This document shows positions 18,001 through 25,578 of a stretch of 64,000 nt of DNA, one piece after another. The translations under genes and the position numbers were made by a program. Source of the DNA: Arthrobacter hankyongi (GTDB lineage Bacteria > Actinomycetota > Actinomycetes > Actinomycetales > Micrococcaceae); NCBI RefSeq assembly GCF_022012395.1, contig NZ_JAKLTQ010000025.1:1-64000 (forward strand). The letters are read 5' to 3'. The first letter of the stretch is position 1. The number at the start of each line of letters is the position of its first letter. The notes under the pieces were generated by a model, which saw only the letters and a list, made by a program, of their open reading frames with translations, was not told the origin of the DNA and searched no databases.

Positions 18001-18178
18001 GACGGTACCCGATGCCCGGCCCAGGGGATATCCGCACTCAGGCCCGGGAGGCTGTTTCAACCTACGGCGCCGGCTGCTTCACTCAGGGTTCAGAAAAACA
18101 ATGAGTGACGCAGCCGCCGTCAGGCAACGGCCAGACAGCCGGCTGGGCACGCCGATGGGGGTGCCTCTATGGTTTTCG

Positions 18179-18415
18179 TCAAGCGGCCGATGAGATGGGC
18201 ACGGGCTGGGGATCTTCATAGAGGGTGCCGTCACGAAGCATGGCGAAGAGGACGTCTGAACGGCGGCGGGTGAGGGCGATGAGGGCCTGGTTGTGGCGTT
18301 TGCCCTCGGCGCGCTTGCGGTCGTAGTACGCCCGTGAGCGCGGGTGGTGAAGGGCCGCGAAGGCGGAGAGGAACAGGGCGGGTTTGAGTTTCTTGTTGCC
18401 GCGCCTGCTGATAAC
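18179..18415 (-). pseudogene. IS110-family transposase, C-terminal remnant
   Basis: About 78 codons matching the extreme C-terminus of IS110/IS116/IS902 transposases: SRRGNKKLKPALFLSAFAAL, then RAYYDRKRAEGKRHNQALI and RRRSDVLFAMLRDGTLYE. The catalytic DEDD N-terminal domain is absent, so it is inactive. The 60 bases after the stop (18120-18180), including a GAAAACCATAGAGGCACC stretch on the minus strand, resemble an IS110 3' end. The remnant joins directly onto a truncated AraC reading frame at about 18416-18423, so insertion followed by deletion is likely. Confidence 0.8.
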
Positions 18416-18422
18416 TTTGCGG

Positions 18423-18650
18423 GGCGAAGCCGGCATCCGCGGCGATCTTTCCCACCGGCGTCGTTCTTTGGGTTGGATCGGTGAGGTTGTTCCTCGCCAG
18501 TTCCAGCCGCCGGCCGAGGATATAGAGACTGGGCGGTTCTCCCGCCTCGGCGAAGATCCGGGTGAGGTGACGTTCGCTGATGCCAACGGCCGCGGCAACC
18601 TCGGCCGTGCTGAGCTGCGGATCGCCCAGGCGATCCTCGATCATATTTTC
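18423..18650 (-). pseudogene. AraC-family regulator, HTH-domain remnant
   Basis: About 76 codons of an AraC/XylS DNA-binding domain: STAEVAAAVGISERHLTRIF is the first helix-turn-helix, then LYILGRRLELARNNL, then the start of the second HTH, VGKIAADAGFAP, where it stops abruptly. The expected continuation (S/QSHFSRAFRRRFG-type) is replaced by IS110 transposase sequence. The N-terminal sensor domain is missing upstream as well, where a TetR fragment on the opposite strand begins. Non-functional. Confidence 0.75.
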
Positions 18651-18666
18651 TTCCGCGGCCGAACAC

Positions 18667-18828
18667 GGCGGCGAGGAGTGCCTTATGGGATTCGGGGCAC
18701 TGGCCCGGGCATTCATCGCCATCTTCGACGGCGCGGCGCTCCAGTACATGGCCGACCCGGACGCAGCAGGGCACAAAGACCGGTTCTTCATGATGATCGA
18801 CGCCATCCTGGCCAAAGCCGGGGTCTGA
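18667..18828 (+). pseudogene. TetR-family regulator, C-terminal remnant
   Basis: About 53 codons on the plus strand reading MGFGALARAFIAIFDGAALQ, then YMADPDAAGHKDRFFMMIDA and ILAKAGV before a stop. This looks like the last helices of a TetR ligand-binding domain (IFDGAALQYMADP-type). No helix-turn-helix part precedes it; instead the AraC fragment lies on the other strand immediately upstream. The family call rests on style and length only, so it is less certain than the AraC and IS110 calls. Confidence 0.5.
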
Positions 18829-19269
18829 TTCTCAAGGAGGGCGGCAGCCAGGCGGGGAGGGGAACCTGCCCAGCCTGATGTCTTTCACCGGGGCAAATCC
18901 ACCCCGGAGCACTGCCCTGCACGAGGAACATAGGTTTACGTAGCAGGCTCGCTACTGCTTCTTTATTCACGCTTCCGCACCATAGGTCAATCACCATGTA
19001 CTGGACTCGGAGCCCTGCGGATACGCCGATAGCCGAGCGTTATGTGCGGACCCAAAAGGCCGCCAACCTTCGGACTGCCTGCCAGCAGGCTCCGTCCCGG
19101 CTCATGCAGTGGCATTCTTGGCGGCGGATCTGGCAGTCCGAGTTTCCGGCTGGCGTTCCATCGCAGCTACCAGGTCGATGCCCGCTGCCAGTGGCAGTCG
19201 CGGGCCATTCGCAGTGAATCCGGAGACATTCCCGGACAGTCCGGCCGCGGTTGCCTGCGGCGGGCCGGT
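18829..19269. other. Intergenic stretch with no recognised gene
   Basis: About 440 bases of probably decayed sequence between the regulator remnants and the AI-2E permease. Short open frames on both strands show no known motif and no good ribosome sites. Confidence 0.4.
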
Positions 19270-20454
19270 TTAGACCACGGCCTCGGAAGCGTTCGGGTCG
19301 ATGGGCTCCGGCCCGGGGGCTTCCCGTCCGGACCAGGTCTTGAAGACGGTCCAGCCCACGGCGGTGAGCGGGACGGCCAGCAGGGCGCCGACGACGCCGG
19401 CGAGCATGGCGCCGGAGGTCAGGGCCAGCACGATCACCAGACCGTTCATGTGCAGTACCTTGCCCATCAGCAGCGGTTGGAGCACGTGATGTTCGAGCTG
19501 GTTCGCCCCAATCAGCACGGCCAGCACGATCAGGGCCGGGACCGGGCCGTTGGCCACCAGCGCCACCAGTACGGCCAGCGTGCCGGCCACGGTGGCCCCG
19601 ATGATCGGGATGAAACCGCCGATGAACACGAAGACCGCCAGCGGCAGCGCCAGCGGCACTTGCAGGATCAGCAGGGCGGCCAGCACGATGAGGGCGTCAA
19701 TGGCGGCAATGATGGCGGTGCCCCGGACGTAACCGCCCAGGACCGTGCCGCTGCGTTCGGCCGCCAGCTGTGCCTTGGCCTGGTGCCGTTGTGGCAGGAA
19801 GCCGATCAGGAAGCTGCGGATCTGTTCGCCGTCCTTAAGGAAGAAGAACAGAATGACGGCCATCAGGACCATCCCCGCCAGGATTTCGCCGGCCGTCCGC
19901 AGGCCCGTGACCGCATCGGCACCGAGCGAACCGCTGCTGAAGAACCGTTCGAGTTGCTGGCGGATGGTTTCCAGTTGGGTGTCGCTCAGGGCCAGCGGCC
20001 CGGTGTTCAGGAACGCGTGCAGCCTGTTGACTCCGTCTACCGTCCGTGCCGCAAGCTCGGCCGACTGCTGCCGGATCAGGGCGATAATCCCGCCGATGAT
20101 GCCGGCGAATACGGCGAGAATGATGACGAAGGACGTGCCGACAGCCAAGGCCCTGGGCCAGCCGGCCTCAGTGAGCCGGCGGACGGCAGGGGAGATGGCC
20201 GAAGCGAGGACCAGGGCGATCAGCAGCGGATTCAGTACCAGCGGGACCCGGGTTGCGGTCCAGGCTACGGCCCAGACCAGCGACGCCACGAGCAGGACCT
20301 GGAGGGACCTGGTAGCGGCCCGGCCCAAGGCGGTCGACCAGAGCCGGGCCAGGACGGGCGCCGCAGATTGCTCTCTGGCGGGACCGGCCGGGGCTGCAGG
20401 AGTGCCAGAGGGATCGGAAGCGGGTGCCGGATCCTCCGGCCGCTCAACGGTCAC
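19270..20454 (-). CDS. AI-2E family transporter (PerM-like), first of two
   Basis: 394 aa polytopic membrane protein of the AI-2E/PerM family. A Pro/Ala-rich cytoplasmic N-terminus of about 45 residues precedes two hydrophobic helices, a soluble segment (about 140-220) and four to five C-terminal helices, with FIGGFIPIIGATVAGTLAV and the closing LLAVPLTAVGWTVFK typical. Some members export autoinducer-2; others are Na+/H+ antiporters or unknown. The only in-frame start is GTG 20454, which lacks a good ribosome site. A well-formed AAAGGAG plus ATG begins 43 bases upstream in another frame (see the leader entry). A close paralogue is at 41807-42928. Confidence 0.88.
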   Translation of the reverse strand: MTVERPEDPAPASDPSGTPAAPAGPAREQSAAPVLARLWSTALGRAATRSLQVLLVASLVWAVAWTATRVPLVLNPLLIALVLASAISPAVRRLTEAGWPRALAVGTSFVIILAVFAGIIGGIIALIRQQSAELAARTVDGVNRLHAFLNTGPLALSDTQLETIRQQLERFFSSGSLGADAVTGLRTAGEILAGMVLMAVILFFFLKDGEQIRSFLIGFLPQRHQAKAQLAAERSGTVLGGYVRGTAIIAAIDALIVLAALLILQVPLALPLAVFVFIGGFIPIIGATVAGTLAVLVALVANGPVPALIVLAVLIGANQLEHHVLQPLLMGKVLHMNGLVIVLALTSGAMLAGVVGALLAVPLTAVGWTVFKTWSGREAPGPEPIDPNASEAVV

Positions 20455-20497
20455 CGCGGCCCCCGGCGGCTCGGACGGCCTCGGTATTGGTGATCAT
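20444..20497 (-). other. 17-codon leader ORF overlapping the AI-2E start
   Basis: ATG 20497, preceded by AAAGGAGAGATGCC, opens a 17-codon frame (MITNTEAVRAAGG and four more residues) that ends at TGA 20446-20444, just past the permease GTG at 20454. It could be a coupling leader peptide. Alternatively it is the true permease N-terminus shifted out of frame by a one-base change, for example in the G-run of its codons 12-13. Confidence 0.45.
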
Positions 20498-20651
20498 GGC
20501 ATCTCTCCTTTGCCTCTGCTGACAGCATCAGGTCTGGCCGCTGGCCCCGCTGATGTCAACAGCCCGCCCTGCCCGGAAGACCGCCCAGGGATTAAACAAA
20601 GCACGCTGGGTATTCGACGGCAAGGGGTCGGCAGCCGGACTCCTGTACCGG

Positions 20652-21968
20652 TTACCGCCGTTCGGACAGCCGCGCGGCCAGGAGCCCGCTGCCGGCGAAC
20701 ACCAGGGTGGCGGCGAGGACCAGGAACAGGGGCGCGGTCCAGCCGCCGGTGGCGGTGTGGAGCCATCCGGCCAGCGGCGGGGCGACGGTGGCGGCGAGGT
20801 AGCCGCCGCCTTGGATGCGGGCCGAGGCGGACGCGGCTTCGTTGTCGCTGCGGGCGATGCGCGGGACGATGGAGAAGATCGCGGTGAAGCCGCCGCCCTG
20901 GGCGATCCCGCCGACGACCGCCCACAGCACGTAGGCCTCGGGGGCGGCCAGCAGCCCGGCCGGCAGCACAACCCAGCAGGCCGCGATGACCGCCACCGGC
21001 ACCCAGATCCTGGTCCGGGCGGCCAGCAGCGGCACCCCGAAGGCGCCGATGATGGCCGCGATCTGGAACAGGGATGCCGCGGCGCCGGACGCGCCCGGGC
21101 CCAGCCCGCGGGTGTCGGACAGCAGCAGCGGCAGCCAGGCGGTGGTGGTGTAGTAGGAGGCGGACTGCCCGCAGAAGGTCAGGACCAGCAGCGCGATGAT
21201 CCGCCGGTTGCGGGCATGCTCCGCCGCCGCGCGGGCCGTGGCGGCCAGCGCCCCGGGACCGTCCGAGGTGCGCGGGGTCCGGGGCGCCGCCGTCGTACTT
21301 CGGGCGTACTCCGGCTCGCCGGGCCCGGCACCTGCCCCGGCGGCGCGCCGGCGCGGCTGTCCCCGGAACAGCCAGTAGGCGAGGCCTGCGGCGGTCACGG
21401 CGCCCCAGGCAGCGATCGCCCAGCGCCAGCCGACGAGCCCTGCCAGCGGCGGGGTGCCGAGCAGGACGGCCATGGAGCCGACGTTCATCGTCGCCGAGTA
21501 CGCGCCGGTGGCTGTCGCGGCCTGACGCCACGGCACGTCCCGGCGGATGATCACCGGCACCACGATGTTGCCCAGCGTCATCGCCGTTCCGATCAGCACC
21601 GTACCCGCCAGCACGACGGCGGCCGGCCCCACCGAGCGCAGGACCGTACCGGCCAGCACCCCGGCCAGGCACAGGATGACGGTGGCCTCCGGGCCGAAGC
21701 GGCGGATGGTCCGGGTTGCCAGCGGGGTTGCGAGCGCGAAGAGCAGCACCGGGATCCCGGTGAGCAGGCCGGCACCGGCCGCTGACAGCCCGGTGCCGGC
21801 CTGGATGTCGCCGATCACCGCGGTGGGAGCAATGATCGGGGCGCGCAGGCTCAGGGACATGACCACGATCCCGGCGAGCACCCAGGGCAGCGCCGGGCGC
21901 GGGACGGCTGGGCGGTGCGTGGCGGCCTCCTTTGTCGGCGCGGCGGGTCCCGGCTGCAGCCGCGGCAT
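20652..21968 (-). CDS. MFS transporter, CynX/NimT type
   Basis: 438 aa major-facilitator protein with twelve predicted hydrophobic segments. Early motifs SLSLRAPIIAPTAVIGDIQ and GLSAAGAGLLTGIPVLLFA are typical of the cyanate/nitroimidazole (CynX/NimT) exporter branch. A polar central loop of about 45 residues (around 200-245, Ala/Pro/Arg rich) splits the two six-helix halves. The frame stays open far upstream only because it shadows the next gene. ATG 21968 is the likely start, without a strong ribosome site (CTGCCGGGG). 92 bases separate it from the flavoprotein upstream, so it may share that operon. Substrate unknown. Confidence 0.82.
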   Translation of the reverse strand: MPRLQPGPAAPTKEAATHRPAVPRPALPWVLAGIVVMSLSLRAPIIAPTAVIGDIQAGTGLSAAGAGLLTGIPVLLFALATPLATRTIRRFGPEATVILCLAGVLAGTVLRSVGPAAVVLAGTVLIGTAMTLGNIVVPVIIRRDVPWRQAATATGAYSATMNVGSMAVLLGTPPLAGLVGWRWAIAAWGAVTAAGLAYWLFRGQPRRRAAGAGAGPGEPEYARSTTAAPRTPRTSDGPGALAATARAAAEHARNRRIIALLVLTFCGQSASYYTTTAWLPLLLSDTRGLGPGASGAAASLFQIAAIIGAFGVPLLAARTRIWVPVAVIAACWVVLPAGLLAAPEAYVLWAVVGGIAQGGGFTAIFSIVPRIARSDNEAASASARIQGGGYLAATVAPPLAGWLHTATGGWTAPLFLVLAATLVFAGSGLLAARLSERR

Positions 21969-22060
21969 CCCCGGCAGTTGATGATCAGGGACGGGGAACC
22001 GCTGCAGATGTGCGGGTCTTATCGTTTCATGAATTCGGTTCGTGGGAGGTGCCGCCGGTG

Positions 22061-23824
22061 CTAGGCCCGGGCGGCCGGGGCGGGGACGCTGCCGTCGTCC
22101 TCGTAGGCCGCGGCTCCGGCCAGATCGCGGGCCGCGACGTAGCCGAAGGTCAGGGCGGGCCCGAGGTTGATGCCCCCGGCCGGGTAATGTCCGCCCATCA
22201 CGCTGGCCTGGTCGTTGCCCGCCGCGTACAGCCCGCGGATCGGCCGGCCGGCGCCGTCGAGCACCCGGGCACGGGCATCGACGTCGATCCCGGCAAAGGT
22301 CCCGAAGCTTCCGGGCACCACCTTCACGGCATAGAAGGGGCCTTTTTTGATCGGGGCGAGCGAGGGGTTGGGTGTGGTCTTCGGGTCGCCGCCGTAGCGG
22401 TTGAACTCGGTCTCCCCGCGTTCGAAGTCCGGGTCCCCGCCGCGCCGTGCGTTCTCGTTGAAGCGCTCGACGGTGTCCCTGAGCCCCTGCGGGTCGATGC
22501 CGCAGTTCCGGGCCAGTTCCTCGATGGTGCGGCCCTTCTTCAGATAGCCGGAACGCAGATACGGGAACAGCGGAACGGGCAGCGGCTTGGCCATGCCCAG
22601 CGGGTACTTGCGCACGAACCGGGCATCGGCGATCTGCCAGGACTCGGCAGGTTCCCCCTCGGGCGTGGCTTCGATGAGGGCGGCGACATAGTCGTAGTAG
22701 CCGTTGGCCTCGTTGACGAACCGCTTGCCGTCGCGGCGCACGCCGATGCTTCCGGGCTTGGCGCGGTCCATGATGTGCGGGAAGATGCCCTGGCGGCCGC
22801 TGGCGTAGGGCACGAGCGAAACCGGGCACCAGGCGGCAGGGGAGGCCAGACCGGTCTTGAAGTGCGCTCCGACCTCCTGCGCCATGGCGAGGCCGTCCCC
22901 GGTGGTCTCCTCCGGTGCCAGCGTCCAGTGTTCGCGGCCGGTGGGGGTCTTGGGGAAGAGCTGCCGGCGGCGCTCGACGTCGTGCGGGAACCCGCCCGTC
23001 GCGAGCACCACGCCGCGGGCGGCGCGGATCGTGTACCGGCCCCCGGGGCCCTCCACCTCGGCGCCGGCCACGGTGCCGGCGGCGTCCGTGAGCAGCCGCC
23101 GGGCCGGGGTCGAGACGCGGATGTCGACGCCGAGGTCGTCGGCGGACTTGAGCAGCCGGCCGGTCAGCGCAGTGCCGTTGACCAGCTGCATGTTGCGGCG
23201 GTGGACCAGCAGGTCGAACACGTGCGGGACGAAGCGCCTGGCGGCGTGGAGCAGGCCGGTGACGCTGCCCTGGGACGCGGAGAGGAACTTCGTCAGGTCC
23301 GGCCCGGCCATGATCCCCATGCCGAGGAAGGAGGTCTCGTACAGTTGGTGGCGCATTTTGGCCCGCAGCCCGGGCCTGATGTTGCGCGCGTTGTACGGGG
23401 CGGGGCCGACCGAGCGGTGCCCGGTGCCGGCGCCCGGCGTCTTGCCGTAGATGTCCCTGATCCTGGCGCCGGGAGTGAACTGCAGGCTGGTCTTCCCCTG
23501 GAAGAAGCCGACCATGTGCGGCACGGCTTCGAGGAACGCCTCGACGCGGTCGGCGTCGTAGTTCTCCCCCAGCCGGTGGCGCAGGTAGGTGCGGAACTGC
23601 TCGCGGTCCTCGTCCACGCCGTCGGCCTTGGCCAGCGGGTTGCCGGGCGTCCACGCCCAGCCGCCGGACCATGACGTCGCCCCGCCGCAGACCGGGGCCT
23701 TTTCCACGACGGCAACTTTCAGCCCGTGGTAGGCAGCGGTGACGGCGGCGGAGAGTCCGCCGGCCCCGGAACCGATGACGAGGACGTCGACGTCGAGGGG
23801 CGGCTGGGTGGCGGGGGTATTCAT
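22061..23824 (-). CDS. FAD-dependent oxidoreductase, 3-ketosteroid-dehydrogenase/fumarate-reductase type
   Basis: 587 aa flavoprotein of the FAD_binding_2 family. The FAD motif VLVIGSGAGGLSAAVTAAYHG is at the N-terminus and CGGATSWSGGWAW near residue 48, as in 3-ketosteroid-delta-1-dehydrogenases. GRPIRGLYAAGNDQASVMGG is the C-terminal FAD segment. Such enzymes put in or remove a C-C double bond next to a carbonyl. ATG 23824 has GGAG eight bases before it. With the dienoyl-CoA-reductase-like and sugar-type enzymes upstream, the likely substrate is a cyclic ketone, not necessarily a steroid. No other steroid genes are present. Confidence 0.85.
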   Translation of the reverse strand: MNTPATQPPLDVDVLVIGSGAGGLSAAVTAAYHGLKVAVVEKAPVCGGATSWSGGWAWTPGNPLAKADGVDEDREQFRTYLRHRLGENYDADRVEAFLEAVPHMVGFFQGKTSLQFTPGARIRDIYGKTPGAGTGHRSVGPAPYNARNIRPGLRAKMRHQLYETSFLGMGIMAGPDLTKFLSASQGSVTGLLHAARRFVPHVFDLLVHRRNMQLVNGTALTGRLLKSADDLGVDIRVSTPARRLLTDAAGTVAGAEVEGPGGRYTIRAARGVVLATGGFPHDVERRRQLFPKTPTGREHWTLAPEETTGDGLAMAQEVGAHFKTGLASPAAWCPVSLVPYASGRQGIFPHIMDRAKPGSIGVRRDGKRFVNEANGYYDYVAALIEATPEGEPAESWQIADARFVRKYPLGMAKPLPVPLFPYLRSGYLKKGRTIEELARNCGIDPQGLRDTVERFNENARRGGDPDFERGETEFNRYGGDPKTTPNPSLAPIKKGPFYAVKVVPGSFGTFAGIDVDARARVLDGAGRPIRGLYAAGNDQASVMGGHYPAGGINLGPALTFGYVAARDLAGAAAYEDDGSVPAPAARA

Positions 23825-23870
23825 ACTGGGGCTCCGTTTGGTTGTTCGGTGGGATGTGCGGCCGTGTGGC

Positions 23871-24713
23871 CTAGTGGCCGTAGTCGTCGGCGTCCAGGCG
23901 CGGGCCTGTGCCCGTGTCCAGGGCGTCGATCGCGGCGCGTTCGCCGCCGGTGAGGGCGAAGTCGAAGACATCGAGGTTCTCGAGCTGGCGGGCGTCGCTG
24001 GCCGACTTCGGCACGGCAATGCGGCCGGAGTCCAGATGCCATCGCAGCACGACCTGCGCCGGTGTCTTGCCGTACGCAGCGGCCGGGCCCGTGACTGCGG
24101 GGTGGTCGAGGAACGCACCGGCACGTCCAAGGGGGCTGTAGGCCGCGGTGGCGATGCCGAGCGCCGCATGGTGGTCCAGTTGGCCCCGCTGCAGGTGGTG
24201 GGGGTCCACCTGGACCTGGTTGACTGCCGGCTTCAGCCCCTCGGCCGCGACGCGGTCCAGGTGCGCGGGCTTGAAGTTGGAAACGCCCCAGGTGCGCAGC
24301 AGGCCCTCATCGACGAGATCCTGCAGGCCGGCACAGGTCTCGACGTAGCGGTCCAGCTTCGGGTTGGGCCAGTGGATCAGGAACAGGTCCAGATATTCGA
24401 GCCCCAGCCGCTCCAGCGCCTGGCCGTAGGCTGTCCGCACAGCGGTACGGGAGTGGCCGGCCACGCTGAGCTTGCTGGTAATCCAGAGCTCGGAGCGGTC
24501 GATTCCCGAGCGGCGGATGCCTTCCCCCACTGCGTCTTCGTTGCCGTACTTCTCCGCGGTGTCCACGTGGCGGTAGCCGTTGGTGAGGCCGCGGGCGACG
24601 GCGTCGGCCGCGGCCTCACCGGCCAGCGGCCAAGTGCCCAGGCCGATCATCGGAATCCCGGCGCCGGGCGCCAGCTCGAACCGGGCCTGCTCGGCGGTGC
24701 TGTTGTTCGTCAT
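23871..24713 (-). CDS. Aldo/keto reductase
   Basis: 280 aa NAD(P)H-dependent TIM-barrel reductase. The catalytic tetrad is visible: Asp and Tyr in HVDTAEKYGNE (about 50-60), Lys in ITSKL (about 81), His in LIHWPNP (about 113). GVSNF near residue 143 and the C-terminal RIAVPKSAS phosphate-binding segment are intact. AAGGAGAGAG directly precedes ATG 24713. It lies between the KSTD-like flavoprotein and the TIM-barrel isomerase on the same strand. It reduces a carbonyl to an alcohol, or runs in reverse during catabolism; substrate unknown. Confidence 0.9.
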   Translation of the reverse strand: MTNNSTAEQARFELAPGAGIPMIGLGTWPLAGEAAADAVARGLTNGYRHVDTAEKYGNEDAVGEGIRRSGIDRSELWITSKLSVAGHSRTAVRTAYGQALERLGLEYLDLFLIHWPNPKLDRYVETCAGLQDLVDEGLLRTWGVSNFKPAHLDRVAAEGLKPAVNQVQVDPHHLQRGQLDHHAALGIATAAYSPLGRAGAFLDHPAVTGPAAAYGKTPAQVVLRWHLDSGRIAVPKSASDARQLENLDVFDFALTGGERAAIDALDTGTGPRLDADDYGH

Positions 24714-24744
24714 CTCTCTCCTTGGGGTGTCGCTGCCTGTAATG

Positions 24745-25578
24745 TCACCGCTGAACGGCGGCGCGGAGGCCGGCGGCCTCGTCGAGTACGCGCTCTGCGG
24801 CGGCCTTCAGCTGCATGGCCCAGCCGAGTGCGCCGGTCCGGGCCACGGTGCTGTCCGAGGGGGCCTCGACGCTGACCGGCATGTCGGCCGGCAACGCCGC
24901 CACGATCTCCGCCAGGCGGAAGCCGCCGGCGCCGGGCACCCCGCGCTCGGAGCGGGACTCGGTAACCAGCCCGTCGCGGTTGGCCGGCCGCCGCTCCGGT
25001 CCGTCGCACAGCTGGAGCATCGGGACCAGGTCCGCGTTCCGTGACAGCTCCTCGAGCGTTCCGCCGAAGCGCCGGAAGTGCAGGGTGTCGAGGACGATCC
25101 GGCAGCCGGCGTGCCGGGCGAGTCCCGCCGCCGCCGGGAGGGAGTTGACCGCCTGGTAGGAAATGGGCTCGAGGGTCGGGACAATCCCGTACCCCTTGCC
25201 GTCAGCGGTCATCTGGGCCAGGGTGTCCGCCAGCCGCGGCCGGTCCGTGTCGCTGGCCGCCACGGTCAGCGATGTGGCGCCGAGGGCCTGGCCCGCCTCC
25301 ATCATGGGCAGCCAGGCCTCGCGCTGGTTGCTGCCGTCCAGCAGCAGGAACTCGATGTCGCGGACCCGCACGCCGGTATCGTCCATCCGGGCGAGTGTCT
25401 CGGCCAGCATCGGGGAACCGGGCTGCAGGTTGTAGGGCCGCTCCGCGGCGGTCACCGGACGGACCCGGGCCCCGATGAAGTCGAAACCGGCCGCTGCGGC
25501 CAGGGAGACCAGCTCCGGCGGCGAACACTGCAGCAGGGAAAGCTGGGCCAGGCCGAGGCAGCGCTTCGCGGCGCTCAT
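24745..25578 (-). CDS. Sugar phosphate isomerase/epimerase family TIM-barrel protein
   Basis: 277 aa AP-endonuclease-2-like (xylose-isomerase-type) TIM barrel. Elements include LSLLQCSPPELVSLAAAAGF near residue 14, GIVPTLEPISYQ (metal glutamate), CRIVLDTLHFRRFGGT and MLQLCDGP (metal ligands) and SVEAPSDS near the end. This fold covers sugar epimerases, inosose dehydratases and 3-dehydroshikimate dehydratases. The last is attractive because a shikimate dehydrogenase and a shikimate-type permease lie in the same gene row. ATG 25578 overlaps the stop of the upstream flavoenzyme (ATGA), so the two are co-translated. Confidence 0.8.
   Translation of the reverse strand: MSAAKRCLGLAQLSLLQCSPPELVSLAAAAGFDFIGARVRPVTAAERPYNLQPGSPMLAETLARMDDTGVRVRDIEFLLLDGSNQREAWLPMMEAGQALGATSLTVAASDTDRPRLADTLAQMTADGKGYGIVPTLEPISYQAVNSLPAAAGLARHAGCRIVLDTLHFRRFGGTLEELSRNADLVPMLQLCDGPERRPANRDGLVTESRSERGVPGAGGFRLAEIVAALPADMPVSVEAPSDSTVARTGALGWAMQLKAAAERVLDEAAGLRAAVQR

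Noticed and set aside
18079-18774. An intact minus-strand 231-codon protein
   Set aside because: It is a shadow frame through the AraC and IS110 remnants; the real homology lies in the other two minus-strand frames.
20652-23672. A single 1006-codon minus-strand protein
   Set aside because: Only the last 438 codons are MFS sequence. The rest is an out-of-frame reading of the flavoprotein gene at 22061-23824.
22061-23824. A steroid-degradation gene cluster
   Set aside because: The flavoprotein resembles 3-ketosteroid dehydrogenases, but no kshA/B, hsaC or other steroid genes accompany it.
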